From Furcasterigmium furcatum (lineage: Eukaryota > Ascomycota > Sordariomycetes > Glomerellales > Plectosphaerellaceae), in NCBI GenBank assembly GCA_001599815.1, contig BCIA01000005.1:909088-973087 (forward strand): DNA of 64,000 nucleotides, read 5' to 3'. Within the stretch, counting starts at the first letter, position 1. Each line of letters opens with the position of its first letter. This document shows positions 53,387 to 63,562 of the stretch, one piece after another. Below the pieces are notes generated by a model. It was not told the origin of the DNA. It was given only the letters and a program-made list of their open reading frames with translations, and did no database searches. Both the position numbers and the translations under genes were made by a program.

Positions 53387-55284
53387 GGTTGCTGTTTGGG
53401 TGTGTGGCGGGGTAGTGGATGGACGGAAGGATGGAAGCTCTGGTCGCGGGAGGCCGAGGTCAGTACAGTGGCCGCAGAGGCATTGGGCGCTGCGATGGAC
53501 TCACGAAGCTCTGGGCAGTGATGGATTTTTAGTATGGAGATGAGGACTGGAGATGACGTGCGTGAAGATGCCAGGAAGAGATCGAGTCAGGTCGATCGAG
53601 GTCGGGTCGGTGCTGGTCCAGTGTTTATGGAGAGTGGAGGTTCAGCAGTTGCCGGGTGATACCCCCGCAGCGAGCTAGGGCCACCCACTGTGGCCCCCAC
53701 ACCGGGGTGACCCCGCCAGCCCATGGCACTTTTGTTGGCGGATGACCGCTGGAATCGCTCCAACTTGGACCCGACGTTGATGAGGTTTAACGGCGGGGGA
53801 GGGGCAGCACATTCCGTTCCAATCCATGGATGGCCCAAATCACCTCAAGCAGCTCGTTTCATGTGCCGCCATTGGCCTATTTCCGGACACATCACGCGGC
53901 CCCCCTCCTCGGCGCTGTTCCTGGCAATATTCGACCGTGTCCCCGTGGCCCTCCATCTCCCTCAACCCGGTGGCCCGGAGCCTATCAAGAGTGATGTCAC
54001 CCACGACAGAAAACCGCGGAGGGCTGCCTGGGTCAGATCTGATGTGCCACGAGGCAAGCAGATTTTCAGATCACGAACGATAAATGGCCAGCCTCGAGAC
54101 CCGACGCAGGATATACTCGGCTTAATACGCAGCGAGAGGGACACGAGGAATTGACGCGCCGCCATCCCGACGCTCTGGGGGGTCACCAGGCACCTTAGAT
54201 CGGGCCAAGATCTTGGATGATGGGCAGAGTTTGCGTACCTGCGTTGGGCTGGCCGCCATGCTGGTCCGGTGACGACATGGTGTTCTCACCTCGACCTATC
54301 GGCGGTGCGAGGCCCTTTCAGACACGGGCATGAAGTCGCGAAATACATCGCCGGTTCAGGCATGTTTTTCTCTGGATACGTGCTGTTTTGAACTGCCAGA
54401 GGTCAATTAGGCAGTCCTTGGAATTGTCTCTAGTTCAGCAAGATGCCATATCGGGTTTCTCAAGTCAAGAGAGAGACCGTCTTAATCATCCGAGGCTCGA
54501 CCTGCGGCATTCTGGTCAATGTGGTCGCTTTGTGAGTGGCCGTCCTTCTGTGACTTGCGGCAGGTTGTCTAGTTATTCAGAGGCTCTTTCGATAATGAGT
54601 TGGGTGAAAGCCAAGGGCATCACCATGTGATGTGATGTGCCCGAATACGGCATTTCGGGCTCTCGGAATCATCGCCATCTCACGTCCTTCGAATCATCGC
54701 CATCCCATGCGCTTCGAATCGTCGCCATCCTATGCGCTCCGGATCGTCGCCATCCCATGTACTCTGAATCATATCAGGGGCCGCCGTTCGTGCTGTCGAG
54801 TGACACGCCAAACACAGCTATAAATTGATGGGGACAAACTGGGAGTTTGAGAGCCGGCACATAACCCTCACCCATATTGCCATCAAAGGCCAACGTCGAA
54901 TGCGCACTGAGGTCGTCCTCCAGTCTTCAGACTTGAGGGTGAATGACAAAGAAAGGTGCCTGGGCACCCACTCCCAACAGCTGCAGATCAAGCCCAGAAC
55001 CCACACTTGCCACTGCTCTCCAAAGCTTCCAGGCCCGCCCTCGACCACATCCACCGCTTTCCTAGTTTGGCCTAGCCCCACTGCAGCAAAGGCTGACCAA
55101 CCTGCACGCCTCGCCGACTATCAAACTGGACTCCTTCTGCCTGTCTTTCACTTGCACACAATCTTCCCAACGCCAACACCGCGCGATCGCAACCCGTCCC
55201 ACACCGCGCCCGACCTGCGCAACTCCTCGTCCGACGACAACAACGACCAAATACCCCCCGATCCTCCTCCCCAACCGAGTCAAA
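53387..55284. other. Divergent intergenic, 1.9 kb
   Basis: Between pin1 and RPB9 starts. It holds a 25-bp tandem repeat (annotated) and a TATA-like CTATAAATTG near 54818-54827, followed by a pyrimidine-rich leader toward RPB9. No gene is seen. Confidence 0.5.
54666..54775 (+). repeat. 25-bp tandem repeat, about 4.4 copies
   Basis: GAATCATCGCCATC-type units start at 54666, 54691, 54716, 54741 and (partial) 54766, exactly 25 bp apart, with a few substitutions per copy (core GAATCRTCGCCATCC). It lies about 500 bp upstream of the RPB9 start. Direct head-to-tail without spacers, so a minisatellite. Confidence 0.85.
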
Positions 55285-56019
55285 ATGGCCTCGCCCGGCT
55301 CCGTGGCTCCCTCCGACGAGGGCGCCTCCAAGCCCGCCGAGCAGATCACCTTCCGTTTCTGCTCCGAATGCTCCAACATGCTCTACCCAAAGGAGGACGA
55401 GGATAACCACCGCCTGCAGTATACCTGCCGCACATGCCACTACACCGAGGAGGCTACCTCCACCTGCGTCTTTCGCAATGTTATGAACACGTCCGCAGGA
55501 GAGACTGCCGGTGTCACTCAGGATGTCGGATCCGACCCCACGGTAGGTAAACCTCGTCGAGACACTGCCCTCATCCCCGAGATCTGCCTCTGCTGCGGCC
55601 AGCCCCTGCTTTGCACCACCTGCGACCAGGCCTCCGACGCCTTCATGGTCTCCGTCGCAACCTCGACCGACTCTCCATACGAATCCGATGACTCCGGCTC
55701 CGACGACTTCGACGACGAGGTTGCTGATCTCTGTGGCCTGGGCCTCTATCTGCCGCTGTCCTTCAGCGCGCATTCCCTGTTGGAGAACTACACCAACGAG
55801 TCCTGCGACGCCCCCACCAACAACCACCCCGATGAGATTCCCCGAACGTTGAAGATCAGCATTCCGAACCCTCTTCGCTGCGACACCGACTGGTTTGAAG
55901 AGATCCCGTTTTTGCCGGATATGCTGCCTGCTCAGCCCAACAACACAGCCGATCGTTTGACCACGGGAGGCCGTCGCATCCTTACTACATCCGACGACAT
56001 GATCCTGGACTCTGACTGA
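55285..56019 (+). CDS. Possible alternative RPB9 product reading through intron 1
   Basis: If intron 1 is retained the frame continues to a TGA at 56017-56019, giving 244 residues: the first RPB9 zinc ribbon fused to a new 158-residue tail. The tail starts VGKPRRDTALIPEICLCCGQ with a CC…CTTC cluster, then a Ser/Asp-rich acidic stretch and ends with DDMILDSD. Its codons are strongly C-ending (GCC, CTC, ATC, TGC, GAC), like true exons here, and stop-free over 470 nt, which is unlikely for an ordinary intron. Alternatives are a separate gene nested in the intron, or an alternative terminal exon with a different splice. The function is unknown and the isoform needs transcript support. Confidence 0.45.
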   Translation: MASPGSVAPSDEGASKPAEQITFRFCSECSNMLYPKEDEDNHRLQYTCRTCHYTEEATSTCVFRNVMNTSAGETAGVTQDVGSDPTVGKPRRDTALIPEICLCCGQPLLCTTCDQASDAFMVSVATSTDSPYESDDSGSDDFDDEVADLCGLGLYLPLSFSAHSLLENYTNESCDAPTNNHPDEIPRTLKISIPNPLRCDTDWFEEIPFLPDMLPAQPNNTADRLTTGGRRILTTSDDMILDSD

Positions 56020-56363
56020 GGCTATCCACGGCAGTGGATGAGCCCTGATAACGGCCCCAGACGACCGAACCCGGAGCACCGGACACCTTTCCTTACAGCC
56101 CTGCCACTCTTGTCTCAAATTCCCCGGTGAAACACGAGGCTGACTTGTCGTTCCTCTCGGTATAGCTGCCGCGCGAGATGATAGATTGCCCCAATTGTTC
56201 GCACAACGAGGCCGTCTTCTTCCAGTCCCAGCAGCGAAGCGCCGAGACTGGCATGGTGAGCCTGACTCCTCCCGTGTTCGAGCTTTCCCCCACTCACATG
56301 TCCGACTAGAAACTGTTCTATGTCTGTTGCGAATGCGGTAACATCTTCCAGAAGAAGACATGA
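55285..56363 (+). CDS. rpb9: RNA polymerase II subunit RPB9 (spliced form)
   Basis: Exons are 55285-55542, 56166-56255 and 56310-56363, giving 133 residues. The N-terminal zinc ribbon has FRFCSECSNMLYPKEDEDN and YTCRTC. The joined second ribbon reads LPREMIDCPNCSHNEAVFFQ and KLFYVCCECGNIFQKKT, with the family's C-x2-C pairs in order. The linker GVTQDVGSDPT|LPR is the standard RPB9 sequence and fixes the first splice. RPB9 sits at the jaw of polymerase II and helps elongation, start-site choice and TFIIS-stimulated cleavage. The first intron is unusually long (623 nt, donor GTAGGT) and stays open in frame for 157 codons; see the alternative product. Confidence 0.92.
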
Positions 56364-56766
56364 TTTCTTTATACTTGTTCCCCCGATGATACCCAGTGGG
56401 TCAGGCTAGGACGGACGGAGCCTGTGGTTTGTTTTCCTGATAATGCTTGTGGCGTTGGGGTGAAGCGGTTGGTTTGGGCATGAGAACGGGCATGGGGCAA
56501 GGAGATTTTAGACGCAGATAAATGCTCACGACCCTCTTCTGTTCACCTTGTTCCGTGACGGTCGAAACGCTCCCGTGATGACGCGAGGCGAAATGCCACA
56601 TTTGATGGAGATTGGTATTCTTTGCCAACCTGTAAACGCCAGCTCATGCAATCATATGGTACACGCTGCCTGCCCAGCCCGGGCCAGGCCAATCCTACAG
56701 TATTCTTCCACAACATGGACGTTGTAGCCTCCTCTGAAAGTCGCTCGCACCCCTCTGTATGACTGC
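56364..56766. other. Convergent 3' region (RPB9 and uL14m)
   Basis: 403 bp between convergent stop codons; 3' untranslated sequence of both genes is expected. No gene is seen. Confidence 0.5.
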
Positions 56767-57265
56767 TCATGCGTGCATCGGCGCCATGGACAGGATCTTG
56801 CTCCACTTCTTCCTCCTCAGCTCGGCTCCAACGACGCCGTTGATACGCGTTCCGACGGGGTCTCCGGCCTTGTTGATCAGGACGCAGGCGTTGTCGTCGA
56901 ATCGGACGACGCTTCCGTCGCGGCGCTGCATCTTGGCCTTGGTTCGGACGACGACGGCGTGGCGCATGTCGCCGCGCTTGACCTTGTTGGCGGTCGAGAG
57001 GCCGGCCATGCCGTCGGAGTTGGCACCCTTGTGTTTCTGGACGACGACGACGATGCGGTCACCTGGTACTATGGTTAGTCTGGCTGTCGAGCTCTCGGCA
57101 ATCGTAGGGGCGTACCAATGCGGGCGGCGCCTTTGCGTCCGATGACCATGGCGCACTCGACGAGGGCGGCGCCCGAGTTATCAATGCATTGAAGCATCGA
57201 CTGGAACGGTTAGCAGAGCGGATAAATGCGTCGAGGGTCTCATCGTGTACCTTTAAGTAAATCAT
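56767..57265 (-). CDS. Mitochondrial ribosomal protein uL14m
   Basis: Exons are 57265-57251 (15 nt), 57200-57116 and 57062-56767, giving 131 residues. The spliced start MIYLK|SMLQCIDNSGAALVEC matches the universal uL14 start (MIQ..S.L.V.DNSGA). It continues VIGRKGAARIG|DRIVVVVQKHK, VKRGDMRHAVVVRTKAKMQR, the loop DDNACVLINKAGDPVGTRI and ends with a short basic tail. The family is bacterial-type L14, which in fungi is the large-subunit mitoribosome protein (yeast Mrpl38), located near the subunit interface. No cleavable presequence is seen, as is usual for this protein. It shares an 888-bp divergent promoter with set9. Confidence 0.9.
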
Positions 57266-58152
57266 CTTGGCGGCTGGACTCCTCTTCGCGAGGCTATACG
57301 CTTGTTGTCGGATCTCCCCTCTTGAAGCTCTCACCACCAGGCGCGGATGATCTTTCAAGAATTTCGAGGTCGGACCAGGAGCTCGATGATTAGGTAATAC
57401 AGATCAGGTGAGCCGGAGATCAGCCGAAAATGGGTGATGATTCGTTCAATTTCCTATTTAAACCCCTGTCGGCGGACAAAGAGCGCAAGGGCCACCCTCA
57501 GCTGCTGCTCGTCGCCCGGCCACCACGATTCCCCGCCGAAAGCTGAGCTATTGGCCAATCGCCAGCCACGCTCACCTGCGACTCCCCCTGTCGCCGACCT
57601 GCCTGCAGCAGCAATGGGCAACCGCGGCCGCCCATTCCAGCGCACCCACTCCTATTCCATCACTCGGAATCCTGCCTCGACCTCCTATCGTCAGCTCACA
57701 GAACCCATACATGCAGACGGCCCCGACCTCTTGTCGCCAACTCTGAGCTGCAGCAGCGCTCTTAATTTCTCTCTTTGACAGGCCGTGACTCTTCCCCAGC
57801 ATCCAGAGCCGCTCTCGGCTTATACGACTGCTAAATACGCCGAGCTGTTCTCCCGCAGCCTCTCCGTTATGACGACACCCGCTCGGGACCTTTCGAACCT
57901 CCTCGACGCCTTTTGAGCAGCCCGACCTGCCCCACGACTCAACGACCGAGTTTTCCATAGTGTAGACGCCATTCTGTCTTTTACCGACCACCGTGGCTGG
58001 CCTGGTGGCATCCCAATTCTCCCCGGCGCATTCCGACTCGTGCAAGCCCGCTGATCCCCTCAACCTTGCACCTCAACCCCTCGGACCGCCATCACGAACT
58101 ACTTGACGCATTTCTGCCGCCGACATCACACCGGCAAACCCGGCCATTCAAG
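57266..58152. other. Divergent promoter region (uL14m and set9)
   Basis: 888 bp between start codons. Pyrimidine-rich near set9, with upstream ATGs in that side's likely leader. No gene is seen. Confidence 0.5.
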
Positions 58153-60255
58153 ATGCCTCCCAGCAAGGCATCGGCTTCCAAGAAGCACCGGTTGACCCTG
58201 TCGCAACTGGCCTCCTACGACGACATCTTGACAGATGCCCTGATTGACCATGTGAGCAACCCTGCCGCCCTCTCCAGGGTTACCTGCTGACTTTTCCAGG
58301 TCTTTTACTGGACCTCTATCCCCAAGAACCGCTCCTCCTACCACCCGTCGCGAGGTATTCGGGAAGAGGACATCACCAAGATCATCCAATCCGAGCTCGT
58401 GGTCAACCGGGACCTCGACTCCGCCGAGGCCAAGCTGCTTGCCACCGATGGCCTTCGAAAGTTCGCCAATGGCCTGAAGAACGACAAGGAGAGGGCGGAC
58501 TTCAAGGGTCACCTGCGACGGTACCTCTCGATCTACCTCCCCGATTGCCCATTTGAGGTCAACACCACCAATCGGTACACGATCGTGTCGCACGAGGCCG
58601 CCGTGACGGCCCGCCGCTTTATCAAGAGGAACGAGACCGTCAAGTACCTGGCCGGTGTGCAGGTCATCATCACGCCCGAGGAGGAGAAGGAGATGACGGC
58701 CCGGAAGAAGGACTTCAGCATCGTCGTGTCCGCGAGGAGCAAGTGCGCCAGCCTGTTCATGGGCCCGGCTCGGTTCGCCAACCACGACTGCAGCGCCAAT
58801 GCCAAGCTCGTTACTACCGGCCAGGCAGGCATTGAGATTATTGCCACCAGGAACATCGAGGAGGGCGAGGAGATCACGGTGACATACGCCGAGAACTACT
58901 TTGGCGAGGACAACAGCGAGTGCCTCTGCCACACCTGCGAGCGCAACCAGGTCAACGGGTGGGCGACGGAGGAGGCGGAGAATTCTGTCAAGACCAGCAT
59001 CGAGAGCGCCCCCGAAGAGGGCTACTCCTTGCGCCGCAGGAGACGGGCTGATAGCGTCGACCACTCCTCCCGAACGCCCTCCATCACACCAGATATCCGA
59101 CCTCGCGTCTATAAGTCTCAGCGGCGCAAGTCCGCTCGGGAGTCCCTCGCCAACGATTCGGCAGCGAATGACTCCCCCATGCCACCTCCGTCGGCATCGA
59201 AGAAGCGCCAGTCTACCGCGATCATGACGCCTCCGTTCACGCCAGCTAAGAAGCTGAAGCTTTCCGAGGCGCAGTCGCTGCCTCTTCCCCTGGACCTGCA
59301 GAGCTCGAGAAGCAGCTCTTCTCAGTCTCAGCGCAGCGATTCTCTGGGCAGCGCCAACGGCGGTTCTTCCACGGATATTACGGAGCCGGAGAAGGAGAGC
59401 CCAGGCCCGGATATTTTTGCGCCGAAGCCCACGCAGATTCAGCAGAAGATCTCCGTGCTGAAGCAGGAAGAAGCCGAAGAGGGCGCAGTGAACGTGCTGT
59501 CGCAGACATCACCATTCGATCTGCCGACGAAGCACAACACCACCAAAGAAATCTCAGTGCGGGTGCAAGACCAAGACGCACCCCTTAGATCTAACGTCGC
59601 CATGTCTATCGAGGCGATCTGCAACCCGCCCTCGCCTCCGTCTTCGCAGCAGACGACCACACCAGAGCTTCCCGCCACGGCGGAGCCCGTGACAGATCCC
59701 GCGCCTATTATCGTCCGCGTCGAGGCCGCAGAACCGCAAGAGCAGGCGACCGAGCCGAAGAAGAAGCGCAAATACAACAAACGAACCTTCATCAAGGAGA
59801 CCACACCGCCCGCGAGGCAGAGACAAGCAGGCGACTACACGCTCACGCCATTGCTGCTGGCCGAGCCCGAGATGGCCTGGATCCGGTGCATGAACTGCGA
59901 CACGGCGTTCGTGCAGCACAACGCCTACTACACCAAGAGCTCCTGCCCGCGATGCGAGCGGCATTCCAAGCTGTACGGCTACATCTGGCCCAAGACGGAG
60001 AAGCAGGGGCCGCGCGACAAGGAGGAGCGCATCCTGGACCACCGGACAATCCACCGCTTCCTGAACACGAACGACGAGGCGAAGATCCGCGGCCGCAAGA
60101 GGAAGCTAGAGGGTGAGACGCCCACGACCGAGGAGCCCTCGGAGGAACCTTCGAGGAAGAGGCGAAAGGGAGCCAAGGACGAGGATCTGGACGATGCGGG
60201 AGCCGTGCGCAGGAGCGGCCGCCCTAGAAGGGTGAGCAGCAGGGTTTCGGCTTAG
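58153..60255 (+). CDS. set9: Histone H4-K20 methyltransferase Set9 (Suv4-20/KMT5 family)
   Basis: Exons are 58153-58251 and 58300-60255 (48-nt intron), giving 684 residues. The N-terminus (LTLSQLASYDDILTDALIDH|VFYWTSIPKNR) is the conserved Suv4-20 helical region. The SET domain (about 115-235) includes RFANHDCSANAKLV (about 191-204), the NHxC-type cofactor motif, and GEEITVTYAENYFGEDN followed by a post-SET cysteine cluster (ECLCHTC). A 300-residue Ser/Pro-rich disordered region follows, then a C-terminal zinc-ribbon-like module (WIRCMNCDTAF and SSCPRCERHSKLYGY) and a basic tail. It would di- and trimethylate H4K20 in the nucleus, affecting DNA damage checkpoints and heterochromatin. Length and domain order fit fungal Set9. 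Confidence 0.93.
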
Positions 60256-61429
60256 TGGTTTGCATTGTCATCGGAGTATGGTGGATATACATTTGGAAGC
60301 CGGAGCGGGACGCGACGAGGCTGGTGTAATGGATTTGGCGCGGTAGATGCCTAAGGGCTCTCGGCCGGCGCCTCCCGTCAGAAGCACGCACGGCGGTTGT
60401 TTAGAGTATCTTAGCAGCCTTGTGTGGGAATATGAGCAGGTGTTTAGTTACTCGCGACGGGACCTCACTCTGTGATGCGAGATGCCTTCTCCGGCCTGGG
60501 GTGACATTTCAGCTTGTCTGAGGGATGTGATTTGCCCATGACCGCCGTCACATGCGCCGCCCCCCTTCTGGCCCCGAGAAGAGGCAACCTGCTCGAGGGC
60601 GCGGCGATCAAAGCGCGTATTGGGCATGCGACCTGCTGTATTACGGCACAAGGTGCCACGATTGGAGCGTTCTCTGCATCCCCCGCAGCGACAATGCATG
60701 GGTAGGGTGTGCTGTCAGATTGTTCCGCGCTGGAGCTTGGCTGTCTGGCGCCCTTGGACGCATGGTCCTTTGTAGGGCTGGGCGCGGCATCGCGGGGTAG
60801 GACTTGGGCCTTGGGGTTGTGATGGTCGACAAGACGGCGGCCGAGGCAGCTGTCGATCTGGCTCTTTCGAGGGCAGCACGCACCGAGACCTGTTTCGGGC
60901 GGGATGTCGAGGTCCTGGGGGCTGAAGTCCGCCCCTGATGGGTGTAGGACCTCGATCCGGACGTGGGATTGGGGAAGGACCGCAGGATGCGTTTCGCGCT
61001 CCCTCCGCTCGCTCGCTTGGGTTACCACCTACTAGTCAGACACGTGCGAGTGGCGTGGCGCTCGGCGGCTTTGTCTGTGGTGTGGTGGGATGCGCCGTTG
61101 GTGTTCTGGTTCTTAAACAGGGAGATCTGGCAAGTCGGATTTGGTTTCTTCCACCCGTGTATCCTTTCTTCCGCCAGCTGTTCGAAGAGAGCCTCGAGCG
61201 GTACGTGAACAACGACTGTCGTCTTTCAATGATCAGAAGCAATATTGATGCTTCAGTCAGGGTTCTGACATCGACTACGATCCCATCTCCTCCAGCAGTG
61301 TGGAGGAGCAAACGGCAAACCTGCGATCACGACCATCTCATGCTGTAGTCGAGAGCCAACGACACAAATTAATCCAATCCTCCGCACCGAATTACGATCC
61401 GAATATACTCCCATCCCAATACCGCCGAG
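60256..61429. other. Intergenic, 1.2 kb
   Basis: 3' flank of set9 and upstream DNA of the small ORF at 61430. Overlapping frames on both strands have no coding bias. Confidence 0.5.
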
Positions 61430-61690
61430 ATGCTGCACCTCTTCGCCGGAATGGACATCCTCAACCTCGTCCTCGCCATCATAGCGGCCCTCACAGCTCT
61501 CGTCGTCGGCTGCTCTGCCGTCCGATATGTTCGTCCCCCCGCGGAAACACCCATAGATTATGCGGCTGACAAGCAGAAGATATTCTTCTCGAATGCCAAA
61601 GACGAGATCAACTTTGAGGACGACGACTCCATCTATGCGTTCTACGGCGCCGGGCCGAAAGCAGGCAGTAAGTTGAGAGGGGGACGATGA
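61430..61690 (+). CDS. Tiny single-span membrane protein, unrecognised
   Basis: A frame of 86 residues (79 from a second ATG at 61451). Residues about 9-31 (ILNLVLAIIAALTALVVGCS) form one strong transmembrane helix, followed by a polar tail with an acidic NFEDDDSIYAF motif. Codon use is C-biased, favouring a real gene. A GTAAGT sequence at 61668, just after FYGAGPKAG, could be a donor leading to another exon that I could not identify; read straight through, the protein ends SKLRGGR. No family recognised. Confidence 0.45.
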   Translation: MLHLFAGMDILNLVLAIIAALTALVVGCSAVRYVRPPAETPIDYAADKQKIFFSNAKDEINFEDDDSIYAFYGAGPKAGSKLRGGR

Positions 61691-62167
61691 AGTTGAAATC
61701 CCTGCGATTCAGATTCTTTTTGGGGCGAGATAGGATTGCAAGTTACTTGCGAAACCTGGTTCATTGTTTGCGCTTGATTGCGATGGCTTTCGAGTTCTCC
61801 TCTGGATTGGATACTGACGGCCGGACGACAGGCGTCAAGAGGGTTTCCTTTGATATATGAGCGACGATACCCAGGGCATGGCGGGGATTCTTCTGCATAG
61901 GAAAATACTATAGGCAGGGAGGTTTTGGATTGATGGAGCGACGCAGTCACTGGGAGGCAGAAATTGTACACCAGGTGTGGCAACAAGACTTTTTTTCACG
62001 TATTGATCGGGCTACCGTGCTATGCGCAATTCCCCTGCCGTCCTCGGCGGAGCAGACCCTCCATGTCCCGATCATCGCGTTGGTCATCAGCCTCGTGAGC
62101 CAACATCTTGAGCCTTGACCTGGCCTTGCTTAAGCCTTGACCTGGTCTTCCTTGAGGCTCATGTAAT
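61691..62167. other. Intergenic, 0.5 kb
   Basis: 3' flanks of two converging genes. Contains two near-copies of AGCCTTGACCTGG about 22 bp apart near 62110-62145. No gene is seen. Confidence 0.5.
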
Positions 62168-63562
62168 TCACCAACACTCGCCAACATAGCCGGACGCCAT
62201 GTTCTCCGCGCCATCCTCCTCGACATTCCTGTCGTCGTCGTCGTGGACGTCGTCATCGAGGTCGTCGTAGTAGTCGTCCTCAAAGTCTTCCTCGTCTTCT
62301 TCTTCGTCGTCGTCGTCGTAGTCAAAGTCCAAGGTCGACGATGTGGCAGCGCTATTGGCACCATCGTCGACCGGGGCCTCCTTTGACTTGTCGTCCCCTG
62401 GGACTTGGACCGTCCGGATGTCGCCCCACACAGGGGAATCCGACCGCTTCTTGTCCGCCTCGTAACCCCAGACGCTGGGCGATGGCGTGGGCGTCATCAC
62501 CGTCTTCGCCCAGTCGTGCGTTGAAGTCTTCCTGACCTCCGACTCCGCACCGGTCGAGACCTCGTCCTTCTCGGCAGCCTCCTCCTTCAGTTTCTTGAGC
62601 CTGGCGTCTTCGGCCTGGCGGAATCCGACGAGTGACCCGTGGCCGCCCCAGCTCCCCCAGGGGCCGACGGCTTCCCCGGGCCCGAGATACCGCCGTCTTT
62701 TGGTCGTGTTCTCGGCGCCCTCGGGGTCTGCCTCGTCGGTGTCGGGGTGAGCCCGGAGCCTCTTGAGCCTCCGGTCTAGCAGGTCCGGGGCCATGGTGGG
62801 AGGGTCCCTGGACACCTCGGGCAGTCGGGCAGAAGCTGCGGCGATGGCCTCCGCGGTCCTGTCGAGTTGGGCTTTGAGTGCCTTGAGTCGGGTGTGGACT
62901 TCCTCGAGTTGAGCGGTCAATGCCTTCAGTCGGACGTTGAATTCCTTCAGCTGGGCGTCGGACGCATCCACTCGGGCGTCGATTTGCGCCACAAGCGGTC
63001 TGATGTACCTGTCGTATTCAGAGACCTGATTCGGGGTCCAGGGCCGTTGATCATGCGGTGTTATGGCGGTTCCGATAAAGGCTCTGGCCCCCTGGCTCGC
63101 CTCAACGGCACGGTGCTGGGCCTGGATCCTCTCCTGGTCTTGGTCAGTGGCGGGGAAGCGCCTCCAAGGGTTGGGATACGGCCAGAGAGTTCCTTGCCGC
63201 GGCCTGTGGTAGATGCCTTCGAAGGTTCTCGGGTTGGCAGCCGGTTCGGCCTCGTTCTGGGACGGGGTTGAGTCTCCGGCCCTCTCAGGTTGGGTGCGAG
63301 AAGGGGTCGACGCGGAGAACTGGGGACGGAGACGTGATGATCCGTAGATGGGCTGCACCTCCGGGACTCTATGCAACGCCGAGAACTGGGGACGGAGACG
63401 TGATGATCCGTAAATGGGTTGCACCTCCGGGACTCTATGCAAAAGGCGCCAAGGGGGGGTACCCTGAGGGTTGCAAAGGTCCCCGACGCTCGGGTGTGGC
63501 CTGTCGGGATCAGGCTGCGACCTGCCGCTGTCGGGGCGGTCTGAGGCAGGCGTCTGGTCCAT
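62168..63562 (-). CDS. Unrecognised acidic coiled-coil protein with internal duplication
   Basis: An intronless frame of 464 residues. The N-terminal third is Pro/Ser/Arg-rich and contains two almost identical 22-residue copies (HRVPEVQPIYGSSRLRPQF), from a 66-bp tandem duplication. Residues about 190-245 are a heptad coiled coil (QLKEFNVRLKALTAQLEEV and similar). A short basic KRRRYLGPG and a second helix with LKKLKEEAAEKD follow. The C-terminus has a very acidic Asp/Glu run before a short GYVGECW end. Acidic tails with basic patches suggest a nuclear or chaperone-like role, but no family is recognised. More exons upstream cannot be excluded. Confidence 0.6.
   Translation of the reverse strand: MDQTPASDRPDSGRSQPDPDRPHPSVGDLCNPQGTPPWRLLHRVPEVQPIYGSSRLRPQFSALHRVPEVQPIYGSSRLRPQFSASTPSRTQPERAGDSTPSQNEAEPAANPRTFEGIYHRPRQGTLWPYPNPWRRFPATDQDQERIQAQHRAVEASQGARAFIGTAITPHDQRPWTPNQVSEYDRYIRPLVAQIDARVDASDAQLKEFNVRLKALTAQLEEVHTRLKALKAQLDRTAEAIAAASARLPEVSRDPPTMAPDLLDRRLKRLRAHPDTDEADPEGAENTTKRRRYLGPGEAVGPWGSWGGHGSLVGFRQAEDARLKKLKEEAAEKDEVSTGAESEVRKTSTHDWAKTVMTPTPSPSVWGYEADKKRSDSPVWGDIRTVQVPGDDKSKEAPVDDGANSAATSSTLDFDYDDDDEEEDEEDFEDDYYDDLDDDVHDDDDRNVEEDGAENMASGYVGECW
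63314..63445 (+). repeat. 66-bp tandem duplication inside a coding region
   Basis: Copies at 63314-63379 and 63380-63445 begin GAGAACTGGGGACGGAGACG and differ by only a few bases, including two transitions near their middle (GTAGATGGGCTGC versus GTAAATGGGTTGC). The length is a multiple of three, so the reading frame of the acidic coiled-coil protein is kept and 22 residues are duplicated. The high identity indicates a recent event. Confidence 0.9.

Noticed and set aside
54666..54775. CRISPR-like regular repeats
   Set aside because: Units are head-to-tail without spacers in a eukaryotic genome; a minisatellite.
58126..59064. 312-codon minus-strand frame opposite set9
   Set aside because: Antisense shadow; no motif, and it overlaps the SET domain exon and an intron.
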